A model generated the notes under the pieces. That model did no database searches. It worked only from the letters and a program-made list of their open reading frames with translations, and was not told the DNA's origin. Position numbers and translations under genes: made by a program. Positions 21,467 to 28,506 of a stretch of DNA of 28,506 nt are shown here, in pieces. The DNA comes from Bacillota bacterium (GTDB lineage: Bacteria; Bacillota; Bacilli; Bacillales; Cytobacillaceae), in the NCBI GenBank assembly GCA_023387295.1, contig JAEWIG010000156.1:1-28506 (forward strand), in the 5' to 3' direction. Position 1 is the first letter of the stretch, and the number at the start of each line of letters is the position of its first letter.

Positions 21467-21587
21467 CTGACAGGCAAAAGATGGGTTATCCCGCTTATGG
21501 CTGATCCCCCTTGAAGGGAACCGACTATTGCGTCGACCGTTTGGTGTTACCAGTACCAGCGGTCTTTTTTATTTTCTGAATGATTAT
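21444..21587 (-). ncRNA. Predicted antisense RNA antitoxin
   Basis: On the minus strand a promoter TTCACT (21622-21617), 17-base spacer, TATAAT (21599-21594) would start RNA near 21587. About 144 bases on, ATAACCCA (21489-21482) pairs with TGGGTTAT (21458-21451) and is followed at once by eight T (21451-21444 on this strand), a standard terminator. The RNA would cover the end of the toxin gene and its whole 3' untranslated region including the mRNA terminator, as RatA and SR4 do in B. subtilis. No transcript evidence is available. Confidence 0.6.
21535..21570 (+). terminator. Terminator of the toxin mRNA
   Basis: GACCGTTTGGT (21535-21545) pairs with ACCAGCGGTC (21555-21564) with one bulge and a G-T pair, followed by six T. 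Confidence 0.9.
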
Positions 21588-21706
21588 ATAGTTATTATAC
21601 ATAATATAAATCAAAAAGTGAATAGACAGTTTCGCAGCTATTTCGAACAGAATGGATGATGTACCATTGTAACCTCTAATATATCGATATGATTTCAATG
21701 TAGTTG

Positions 21707-23158
21707 TTATAGAATCGGCGAAAGCAATCGCGAAATGGATTCTTTAAAGCGGACATAATAAGGACGATTGTTATATTCCATGAGTGTTAATCGATGACAT
21801 AGTTTGATATCATCTGTAAATGATTGAGCCAACTGCTTGGACACTTCGCAGTTATAAATAAAGGCGTTTACTTCAAAGTTCAAACGGAAGCTTCGTACGT
21901 CAATATTCGCTGTGCCGACGGATGAAACTTCATCATCAATGACAATCATTTTAGCGTGAATAAAGCCATTCTCATAAATATACACTTTCGCACCTGTTTT
22001 TAATAATTCTCCTATGTTAGAAAGTGTAGCCCAATATACAAACATATGGTCAGGTTTGTTAGGAATCATGATTTTTACATCTTTTCCTGTTAAACATGCT
22101 GTTCGAAGGGCATCTAATAAACTGGCATCTGGAATGAAGTAAGGTGTTTGAATCAATATAGATTTCTTCGCAGACATAATTAATTTAATATAGCCAAGTT
22201 TGATTTGTTCCCATTCTGAATCTGGACCACTCGTAACGATCTGTATAGCTACATCGCCCTCGACTTTTCTAGGTGGGAATAGTGAAGGAGCATACACAAT
22301 ATCTTGACGGTCAGATGCTTGATTCCAATCTAGTATAAAACGAATTTGCATCGCATAAACAGCGTTTCCTGTAATGCGTAAATGTGTATCTCGCCAATAG
22401 CCAAACTTAGGATTATACCCTAAATATTCATCGCCTACATTAAATCCACCTACATAACCAACATTTCCATCAATTATCACAAGCTTTCGGTGATTTCGAT
22501 AATTTAAGCGGAAATTAATAAGATGGAACTTAGATGGAAAAAACACTTCAACTTCGCCACCAGCTGATTTTAACTCTGCAAAGGCTGACTTCTTGAGTCC
22601 ACGTGAACCTAACTCATCATAAAGAACACGAACTTTTACACCTTCTTGGGCTTTTTTAGTTAGCTCAGAGATGACTTTTTTGCCTAAGTGATCGTTTTTG
22701 ATAATGTAATATTGCATATGGATAAAGTGTTTAGCCGATCGAATATCTTGAATAAGATTGTCGAATTTTTCTTTGCCATCTGTAAAAATCGTTACGTCAT
22801 TATTTTCAGATAGTAGGGCACCGTTATTCGTTAAATGCATGTATATTAAATCGAAATGTTGCTTTACAGATTCGTTTCGAAAAGAATAAATCTTTTCTTT
22901 TAATTCCGTTTCTTGCTCATGAATCATTTGTTTTAAGCCAATTTTCTTTTGATCATCCCATTGGAATAATTTTTCTCGCTTTAAATTTTGACCGAACGTT
23001 AAATAGAGGACGAAGCCAACAATAGGAATAAAAAAAAGGATAAGAATCCAACCCCAAGTGGAGGAAATATCTCTTCTTTCTCGAAATATAATGACAATAG
23101 CAAGTAAAATGTTTAATACTAAAATAACATTAAGGGTAATACTCAGTATATGATTCAT
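21707..23158 (-). CDS. cls: Cardiolipin synthase
   Basis: 483 residues, the standard length of Bacillus Cls, ATG start behind GAGAGGT. Two N-terminal transmembrane helices (about 4-25 and 35-55) anchor a pair of phospholipase D domains. The HKD motifs are complete: 'NHRKLVIIDGNVGYVGG' and 'IHAKMIVIDDEVSSVGTAN'. The enzyme joins two phosphatidylglycerols into cardiolipin and glycerol at the cytoplasmic membrane. Bacilli often have several paralogues (ClsA/YwnE, YwjE, YwiE in B. subtilis), and length and both helices point to the ClsA type. It is a single gene, divergent from a lipoprotein gene; no clear terminator is visible downstream. Confidence 0.96.
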   Translation of the reverse strand: MNHILSITLNVILVLNILLAIVIIFRERRDISSTWGWILILFFIPIVGFVLYLTFGQNLKREKLFQWDDQKKIGLKQMIHEQETELKEKIYSFRNESVKQHFDLIYMHLTNNGALLSENNDVTIFTDGKEKFDNLIQDIRSAKHFIHMQYYIIKNDHLGKKVISELTKKAQEGVKVRVLYDELGSRGLKKSAFAELKSAGGEVEVFFPSKFHLINFRLNYRNHRKLVIIDGNVGYVGGFNVGDEYLGYNPKFGYWRDTHLRITGNAVYAMQIRFILDWNQASDRQDIVYAPSLFPPRKVEGDVAIQIVTSGPDSEWEQIKLGYIKLIMSAKKSILIQTPYFIPDASLLDALRTACLTGKDVKIMIPNKPDHMFVYWATLSNIGELLKTGAKVYIYENGFIHAKMIVIDDEVSSVGTANIDVRSFRLNFEVNAFIYNCEVSKQLAQSFTDDIKLCHRLTLMEYNNRPYYVRFKESISRLLSPIL

Positions 23159-23354
23159 ATGTAAAAGGACCTCTCATAAAAATTCGTATTTAATTATTAT
23201 AATATGTAAGTTCTTCTTATTGTAGTAATTATATTGTTATAACTATTTTGGGGAATAAGTTAAATAATTCAGGAAATATTTAAAGGCTCACATGCATAAT
23301 TTCTGCATTATTTTCTTGTATATTTTATTCGAGAAGATAATGAGGAGGATTATT

Positions 23355-24554
23355 ATGAGAAGATACACCTTTTTTCTTATGCTACTAGTGTTGATGGTTA
23401 GTCTTGCCGCATGTTCATCTAAAGAAAAAGAAGGAACTAATGCAGCAAATGAAGAGACAAGTACGAACAAAGAAACTGAAGATACCGAAAACGAGTCTAA
23501 CGTGTTTAGCACGAAAAATGTAACAAGAGTTGATACGAATAACTTAGTTGATGCAGCTGTAAAAATTTCGAAAACAATATGGCCAGCAACTCAAGAAGAT
23601 AATAAGCCTGGCACCGTTATACTTGCACCTGCAGATCAATGGCAAGTTTCACTTGCTTCAACCGATTTAATTCACCACCCTAATAATGGTCCTGTTTTAT
23701 TTTATGAAGGTGAAGATATATCAGAGAAAACATTAAATGAATTAAAGCGTTTAGCACCATTAGGAAATATAGAAGGAACCGAGGTAATGGTAGTCGGGAA
23801 TGCAGGACAACAAATTTTTGACTTGTTAAAGGATTATTCAGTGGATGTAATCGAAGGAGAGGGCTCAGCAGAATTTGCGAAAAAGGTAGACCAAAAATAT
23901 GCTGAAGTAGCTGGTGAATTACCACAAAGCGTTATTATCGTTTCCTCTGAAAATGAAGCAAAATTATTTTCTTTAATTGCTGCAAACTGGATTGCTCATA
24001 TGCCTGAACCTGTCCTTTTTGTGACAAAAGATGATATTCCAAATGCTACAAAGAAAGCGCTGGAGTTAAGAGATAAGAAAGCTAACATTTATATCCTTGG
24101 GCCTGAGTCAGTAATCAGTGCTAACGTAGAAAATCAATTAAAAGAGTTTGGGGTAGTTACGAGAATCCAAGGAGAAACTCCTACGGAGACTTCTATCGAA
24201 TTTGCTAAATTTAAAGATGAAGACACAAAATTCGGATGGGGGTTGACAGAACCAGGTCATGGATTAGCCTTCATATCTACAGAAAATGCTGAATTTGCAA
24301 TCGCTGGTGCTCCTTTTGCCCATCTTGGAAAGCACGCACCACTAATATGGCTTGATAAGGGAGAGCTCTTAGATGAAACACATGAATTTTTAGGACAATT
24401 ACAGCCTACTTTTACAGATGATCCAACAGTTGGCCCGTATAACCATGCCTATATTATTGGCTCAGAACAGGCAATAACAATGGAAACACAAGGAATGATT
24501 GATCAAATGCTCGAAATTATTGGAGCTGATGGTGGTAGACATGGTGGACATTAA
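23355..24554 (+). CDS. Lipoprotein with cell wall-binding repeat 2-like domain
   Basis: 399 residues from the ATG at 23355, eight bases after GAGGAGG; the longer frame to 23292 has no site. The N-terminus is a lipoprotein signal with lipobox LAAC (Cys20), then a low-complexity acidic Asn/Thr/Glu linker to about residue 50. The rest has repeated alpha/beta units, each with a strand followed by G and a segment such as 'VILAPADQWQVSLAS', 'GTEVMVVGNAGQQIFDLLK', 'KANIYILGPESVIS' and 'NHAYIIGSEQAIT'. These fit the CWB2 (cell wall-binding repeat 2) fold as I know it. The C-terminus ends GGRHGGH, a possible metal-binding tail. It is anchored outside the membrane. Its role is unknown. Confidence 0.8.
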   Translation: MRRYTFFLMLLVLMVSLAACSSKEKEGTNAANEETSTNKETEDTENESNVFSTKNVTRVDTNNLVDAAVKISKTIWPATQEDNKPGTVILAPADQWQVSLASTDLIHHPNNGPVLFYEGEDISEKTLNELKRLAPLGNIEGTEVMVVGNAGQQIFDLLKDYSVDVIEGEGSAEFAKKVDQKYAEVAGELPQSVIIVSSENEAKLFSLIAANWIAHMPEPVLFVTKDDIPNATKKALELRDKKANIYILGPESVISANVENQLKEFGVVTRIQGETPTETSIEFAKFKDEDTKFGWGLTEPGHGLAFISTENAEFAIAGAPFAHLGKHAPLIWLDKGELLDETHEFLGQLQPTFTDDPTVGPYNHAYIIGSEQAITMETQGMIDQMLEIIGADGGRHGGH

Positions 24555-24573
24555 AGACTAACTAAATATCCAA

Positions 24574-24610
24574 AAAGAAACAGACTAGTTGTATTAAGGT
24601 CTGTTTCTTT
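24574..24610 (+). terminator. Hairpin terminator after the lipoprotein gene
   Basis: AAAGAAACAGAC (24574-24585) pairs perfectly with GTCTGTTTCTTT (24599-24610). The U-rich tail is formed by the stem's own TTTCTTT, so termination may be partial. Confidence 0.7.
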
Positions 24611-24621
24611 GGATTTATCAT

Positions 24622-24663
24622 AAAAAAGCCGCTTTTTATCGATAAAAGATTAAAGGTGGCTTT
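24622..24663 (-). terminator. Terminator of the tyrosine recombinase gene
   Basis: Read on the minus strand, AAAGCCACC (24663-24655) pairs with GCGGCTTT (24632-24625) with an inner AT-rich stem around the palindrome ATCGAT, and TTT follows. It ends the leftward transcript about 30 bases past the stop. Confidence 0.75.
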
Positions 24664-24691
24664 ACACATCTAGAAAATGTTTTAGCTTAAT

Positions 24692-25810
24692 TTATCTAAA
24701 TAAATTCACTTTCTGTAAATGAATATAAGTATTATCCTGATTTATCCGTTCTAAATAAAGGTTTGTGGTCGAGATATCCGAATGTCCGGCCCAGTCCTTA
24801 ACCACCGCAAGTGGAACATCATTTTCAAGCAACATCGTGACAAAGGTATGTCGGAACCAGTGCGGAGATACTTTCGAATGTTTTCCAGACAATTGCACGG
24901 CTTCCTTCACAATCTTATAGAGGCTTGGGTAGGTTAATCGTTTTTTATGTTCACTTGGTTCTTTCTTATTATATAGAGCAAAGAATAGCGGGCTATTATC
25001 TTCTGGATTTATCTCAACAGACTCACCGAGACTTTTCCGATAATCAAAGAGCAACTTTTCTGTTTCTTCCTTTATTGGAATAGTACGCTGCTTTTTCCCT
25101 TTTCCAATGACATCGGCAAACAAATAACCTTGGCGATTGTAACGAAAACTTCCCCAATTTAAACTCAATAGTTCACTGGCACGAAGGCCCATTGAATAGA
25201 GAAGATAGCCGATAAGTAAATTACGTTTTTCTAATTGTTCACGATTTTGATTTGCTTTCACAATTTTAGGAAAAAAGGAGATTAAAAATTCCGCATCCTT
25301 TTGATTAAGTTCTCTGACTTGGATTCGAGATTGCCTCTCATCTTGCCGAGTTTCTTCTATTATATAGTGTCCTTTTTTTGCTGCTGGCTTCGTGATCCAA
25401 GTGGAAAGATGAGCTTGGTAAAACTGCGTTTCATACCCAAAGTCTAATAGTCTACGAAAAAACTCCAATTTCCTTATCGCCGATTTAGCTGCATACTTTT
25501 CTCTAATATATTTGTTATACGCCTTCACTTCAGGAAACCCAATATCTCGAAAAGTTAAAGAATGCTCTGTTAAAAAGGTAAGCAACGTTTTCGCATCTGA
25601 ACGATATGCTTTAATTGTGTGAGGCGAGAGCTGCTTTTCAGGTGTAAATAGTTTTTCAAAGAAAAATAATTCCAAGAAATCTTGCTCGGAACTATCCGAG
25701 AGGGAGAGATTTCTATTTTCATCGAGCAAGTGCCGATGTGCAAACTTTTCTTGTATGTGTGCTAAGTATTGTTCACTTGTCAATTGGTGAAGTATGGTCA
25801 AATCATTCAT
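24692..25810 (-). CDS. Stand-alone tyrosine recombinase/integrase
   Basis: 372 residues, ATG behind AGGAGAA. The N-terminal SAM-like DNA-binding domain covers about residues 45-140 ('LSPHTIKAYRSDAKTLLTFL'). The catalytic domain is intact: Arg210 ('SMGLRASELL'), a lysine in the GKGKK beta-hairpin (about 238-240), His317 and Arg320 (HWFRH), His343 ('WAGHSDISTTNLY') and the nucleophile Tyr352. It is longer than XerC/XerD (about 300), with some 45 extra N-terminal residues, so it is not a standard Xer pair member. No excisionase, phage or transposon genes are adjacent and I see no flanking att duplication. A perfect 12-bp inverted repeat lies 43-71 bases upstream of the start. Confidence 0.93.
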   Translation of the reverse strand: MNDLTILHQLTSEQYLAHIQEKFAHRHLLDENRNLSLSDSSEQDFLELFFFEKLFTPEKQLSPHTIKAYRSDAKTLLTFLTEHSLTFRDIGFPEVKAYNKYIREKYAAKSAIRKLEFFRRLLDFGYETQFYQAHLSTWITKPAAKKGHYIIEETRQDERQSRIQVRELNQKDAEFLISFFPKIVKANQNREQLEKRNLLIGYLLYSMGLRASELLSLNWGSFRYNRQGYLFADVIGKGKKQRTIPIKEETEKLLFDYRKSLGESVEINPEDNSPLFFALYNKKEPSEHKKRLTYPSLYKIVKEAVQLSGKHSKVSPHWFRHTFVTMLLENDVPLAVVKDWAGHSDISTTNLYLERINQDNTYIHLQKVNLFR

Positions 25811-26389
25811 GATGTATTCTCCTATTAAATTAACAATAATTATATTATGTATAGTAAAGATAATACCTAATTATCTTTACTTATATAATACCATAGAATA
25901 ATAGTTCTATGTACGAGCTTTCTTTCAGAAAAATAGTAAATAACTCTTGCGCTTGAGATTCGCTCTCAGACAAAATTAGTTTTCATTTTATGTATCAATG
26001 GTCATTCGTTTTATTACAGAGCGCTTCAGCAACATTGGGAAAAACACAAAAATTGTTCTTTTAATAAAGGTAGATAACTATTACTAGATAATAAATATCT
26101 TCAAATTTTCGATTCCTAATACATTTTTAACTCGCATTTTGTTATAGTAAAATGTACGTTTTATTTTAAAAAAAAGATAAAACTTAATGTATATATAGTA
26201 CGTCTATTTACTGTATTCGCATTAATAATGAATGATTTGAGATGTACCTATTAAAGAGAAGTGATTATTGACTTTGATACACATATAAATATTGAACTTA
26301 AAAATTTTTCGAATACATACTAACTAAAATTGTACTGAGAATAAACTATACAACATGAAGAAATTACACCGATGAGCGAGGGATTTATT
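25811..26389. other. 579-base AT-rich intergenic region
   Basis: This divergent gap between the recombinase and the O-acetyltransferase contains the 12-bp inverted repeat (25853-25881), a second smaller one (CATAGAA/TTCTATG, 25892-25898 and 25905-25911), and a short hairpin TGAGA-TTCGC-TCTCA near 25954. From about 26090 to 26389 it is AT-rich with several TATA-like stretches, and I see no open frame with a ribosome site and no recognisable RNA gene. Confidence 0.6.
25853..25881. repeat. Perfect 12-bp inverted repeat upstream of the recombinase
   Basis: AGTAAAGATAAT (25853-25864) and ATTATCTTTACT (25870-25881) are exact inverted copies with a five-base spacer. The element overlaps the likely promoter region of the recombinase on the minus strand, and TATAAT (25884-25889) adjoins it on the plus strand. 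It could be an operator or a recombinase binding site. Confidence 0.75.
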
Positions 26390-28336
26390 ATGCAAAGTAC
26401 AACTCAAAACCGCTACATAACTGGACTGGATGGACTTCGAGCTTTTGCTGTCCTGTCTGTAATTGCTTACCACTTTAGCTTTAGTTGGGCTAAAGGAGGA
26501 TTTCTTGGCGTTGACGTCTTTTTTGTCTTATCTGGTTATTTAATAACCTCCATCTTATTACCTGAGCAAGGGAATCAACTAACATTGGATTTACCTAAAT
26601 TTTGGGTTGGACGAATTCGACGCTTACTTCCTGCCTCCTTCCTAATGATTATTGTTACTTTCGTTTGGGTGACATTATTTCACAAAGACCTTTTAGACAC
26701 TGTTCGTGGAGATGCCATATCCTCAATTTTTTATACAAGCAATTGGTGGTTCATTTTTCATGACCTCTCATATTTTGATAGTTTTGGTTCACCCTCACCA
26801 TTGAAGAATCTCTGGTCGTTATCGATTGAAGAACAATTTTATTTCATTTGGCCCCTTGTTTTAGCGGCCGGATTATATGTATTTAAAAAGAGAAGTAGGG
26901 TCTCATTTTTTGTCTTTATCGGAGCATTGTGTTCAGCATTTTTAATGGGCCTGCTCTATCAACCAGGGGAGGATCCTAGTCGTGTCTATTATGGAACAGA
27001 TACGCGTTCCTTTGAATTACTTATTGGCTGTTGTTTAGCACTAGTTTGGCCAATGAAAAGACTTACGGATAAAAAGATTTCTATTAAGCATAGAAATATA
27101 CTAAATATTACAAGTATCATTGCTTTTAGTATCTTGATTCTTTGTATTATTTTGGTAGATGAGTATCAAGTGTTTTTGTACAGAGGCGGGATGCTACTAA
27201 TTTGTATAAATGTTGCAATATTGATCGCATGTGTTTGTCATCCTGCTAGTTTTTTAGGGAAATTACTTTCTTGGAAGCCCCTTCGATGGATTGGTTCAAG
27301 ATCTTACGGGATTTACCTTTGGCATTATCCAATAATTGTGCTTGGAACCCCTGTTTATGAAATAGGAAATCCAGTATGGTGGCGTGTTATTTTGCAAATG
27401 GCTATCATATTGATTATTGCGGAACTTTCATATCGTTATATTGAAATGCCAATTCGAAAGCATGGATTCCGCTCTTTCCTTCAGCAAAATTTTGCAATCA
27501 ATTTTTCTAAATGGGGGAAAATACCTGTTTTTAGAAAAACTTTAACTATACTCATGTCTCTAATTCTTTTAGTATTTACTGCTGGTATGACGGGTGTAGT
27601 AAAAGGAGAAGAACAAAAAGAATCAACAAAATCACATCCAACTGAAGTAAAAATAATAAATGAAGAACAGTCTGCCTCTTCCGATAGTAAAAGTTCTAAT
27701 ACGAATTCTTCCGAAAAGAAGGAAACCGATGCATCAGAGAAAAATCCTTCTCCACAGAAGGAAGAAAAGGAATTAGTTCCAAAATCCGAGAAGGAAAAAG
27801 AAGGATCTGAAGAAAAGAATAATGAAACAAGTGTCACACCAGATAATCAATCTTATACAGAGATACTTGCCATTGGAGACTCACTCCTAATAGATATTGC
27901 TCCATCCTTGAAGAAAATATATCCAAACATTACGGTTGATGCTAAAGTGGGAAGACAAGTATCACAAGCTGTAGATTTAATACCTAGCTACATAAATTTC
28001 AATCGTCCAGATAAAGCAGTCATTATTATGCTGGGAACAAATGGTTACTTTACGAATAATCATATTGATACTCTACTTGATGCTTTTTCGAAAAGTCATA
28101 TTTATTTAGTCAATACTCGTGTGCCACGTTCATGGGAAAGTAAAGTGAATAATAAGTTCTATGAAAAGGCTCAAGAAAATGACAATATTACATTGGTTGA
28201 TTGGCACTCTGCAGCTGTTGGCCACCCAGAATATTTTACAGAAGACGGTGTACATCTTAATCCAACAGGGATAGAAGTTTTAACAAACCTTATCAATGAA
28301 GAAATAATAAGTACTACAAGTTCTAATAAAAATTAG
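26390..28336 (+). CDS. OatA-like membrane O-acetyltransferase with C-terminal SGNH domain
   Basis: 648 residues from the ATG at 26390, six bases after GAGGGA; an ATG at 26372 is possible but has no site. Residues 1-400 form an acyltransferase-3 domain with about ten or eleven helices. It starts 'ITGLDGLRAFAVLSVIAYHF', with the conserved histidine, and contains 'GFLGVDVFFVLSGYLIT', 'RRLLPA' and 'LWSLSIEEQFYFIWP'. A Ser/Glu/Lys-rich linker (about 403-488) leads to the extracellular SGNH esterase-like domain: Ser498 in GDSL, 'MLGTNGYF', and Asp619/His622 in DGVHLNP. This two-domain design carries acetyl groups across the membrane onto cell-wall polymers (OatA on peptidoglycan; B. subtilis YrhL is similar). 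Acceptor sugar not determined. Likely effect: lysozyme resistance or wall modification. Confidence 0.93.
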   Translation: MQSTTQNRYITGLDGLRAFAVLSVIAYHFSFSWAKGGFLGVDVFFVLSGYLITSILLPEQGNQLTLDLPKFWVGRIRRLLPASFLMIIVTFVWVTLFHKDLLDTVRGDAISSIFYTSNWWFIFHDLSYFDSFGSPSPLKNLWSLSIEEQFYFIWPLVLAAGLYVFKKRSRVSFFVFIGALCSAFLMGLLYQPGEDPSRVYYGTDTRSFELLIGCCLALVWPMKRLTDKKISIKHRNILNITSIIAFSILILCIILVDEYQVFLYRGGMLLICINVAILIACVCHPASFLGKLLSWKPLRWIGSRSYGIYLWHYPIIVLGTPVYEIGNPVWWRVILQMAIILIIAELSYRYIEMPIRKHGFRSFLQQNFAINFSKWGKIPVFRKTLTILMSLILLVFTAGMTGVVKGEEQKESTKSHPTEVKIINEEQSASSDSKSSNTNSSEKKETDASEKNPSPQKEEKELVPKSEKEKEGSEEKNNETSVTPDNQSYTEILAIGDSLLIDIAPSLKKIYPNITVDAKVGRQVSQAVDLIPSYINFNRPDKAVIIMLGTNGYFTNNHIDTLLDAFSKSHIYLVNTRVPRSWESKVNNKFYEKAQENDNITLVDWHSAAVGHPEYFTEDGVHLNPTGIEVLTNLINEEIISTTSSNKN

Positions 28337-28364
28337 AACCTATGATATAAACACAAAAGAACTG

Positions 28365-28402
28365 AGGCTGTCCTAAAGCAAAATGATTAGGACAGCTTTT
28401 TA
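28365..28402 (+). terminator. Intrinsic terminator of the O-acetyltransferase gene
   Basis: GCTGTCCTAA (28367-28376) pairs perfectly with TTAGGACAGC (28387-28396), extended by AG/TT, and is followed by TTTTTATT. Confidence 0.92.
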
Positions 28403-28438
28403 TTGGGAAAAATAATGTTCGAATGGAGGGATTGCCAT

Positions 28439-28506
28439 TTGTTTGAGAAAAAGTTCTTAACAGGATTGCTGGTTTTGCTTGCGATGATTGTGGCAGTGGA
28501 CATTAC
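28439..28506 (+). CDS. Start of an exported or membrane-anchored protein (3' truncated)
   Basis: A TTG at 28439 lies eight bases after GGAGGG and opens a frame running off the window. The first residues, MFEKKFLTGLLVLLAMIVAVDI, have two lysines then a hydrophobic core and look like a signal peptide or N-terminal anchor. An in-frame ATG at 28415 would add eight residues but places the ribosome site inside the gene. It is too short to identify. It follows the O-acetyltransferase terminator, so it is probably a separate transcript. Confidence 0.6.
   Translation, partial: MFEKKFLTGLLVLLAMIVAVDI

Noticed and set aside
25838..25858. Resemblance of TATATTATGTATAGT to one half of a Bacillus dif site
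   Set aside because: Only the XerD-like half is similar, as I remember the dif sequence; the XerC half does not match, and AT-rich DNA gives such matches by chance.
27481..27837. 118-codon minus-strand frame rich in Ser and Phe opposite the O-acetyltransferase linker
   Set aside because: It mirrors the Glu/Lys/Ser-rich linker codons (GAA to TTC, and so on). The plus-strand gene is secure.

Overview
The window looks like chromosomal DNA from a low-GC, endospore-forming Firmicute of the Bacillaceae (Bacillus sensu lato). The evidence is A+T-rich codon use, strong AGGAGG-type ribosome sites, frequent GTG and TTG starts, an IlvD very close to the B. subtilis enzyme as I remember it, two GerPA/GerPF-family spore germination proteins with a sigma-K-like promoter, and a Bacillales-type holin-like type I toxin. 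I see no phage block, insertion sequence, CRISPR array, tRNA or rRNA.

Layout. (1) 1-4311, plus strand: a tightly packed membrane operon with the tail of a membrane protein, DUF4129, DUF4350, a MoxR AAA+ ATPase and a DUF58 protein. It runs tail-to-tail into a SpoIIM-like (DUF95) membrane protein on the minus strand, which is divergent from an RDD membrane protein (to 6206). (2) 6207-12031: a structured leader RNA with a terminator, then a class III CoA-transferase, an acyl-CoA dehydrogenase with glutaryl-CoA dehydrogenase features, an APC amino-acid permease and a succinate/glutarate-semialdehyde dehydrogenase. Together these could take up an amino acid and degrade it through a dicarboxylate and its CoA ester. 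(3) 12051-14455: a hairpin element, a DUF3870 gene on the minus strand, and ilvD standing alone with its own promoter and terminator. (4) 14523-18186: a three-subunit molybdenum hydroxylase of the xanthine dehydrogenase family (Mo, FAD and 2Fe-2S subunits). The large subunit appears to lack a normal start codon. (5) 18193-19873, minus strand: a five-gene, probably late-sporulation operon with two GerPA/PF-like proteins, an Hsp20-like protein, an internally duplicated protein of unknown function and a 41-residue membrane peptide. (6) 19975-21706: a HAD phosphatase, a small basic protein and a complete type I toxin-antitoxin locus too short for ordinary gene calling. (7) 21707-24610: cardiolipin synthase, divergent from a lipoprotein resembling cell wall-binding repeat 2 proteins. 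(8) 24622-28506: a stand-alone tyrosine recombinase with a perfect 12-bp inverted repeat just upstream of it, a 579-base AT-rich gap, an OatA-like O-acetyltransferase, and the first codons of an exported protein running off the end.

The observations most worth following are the uncharacterised switch-like leader RNA before the CoA-transferase, the type I toxin locus with its predicted antisense RNA and 5'-3' mRNA pairing, the ATA in place of a start codon in the molybdenum hydroxylase, and the small spore operon with two unrecognised proteins.
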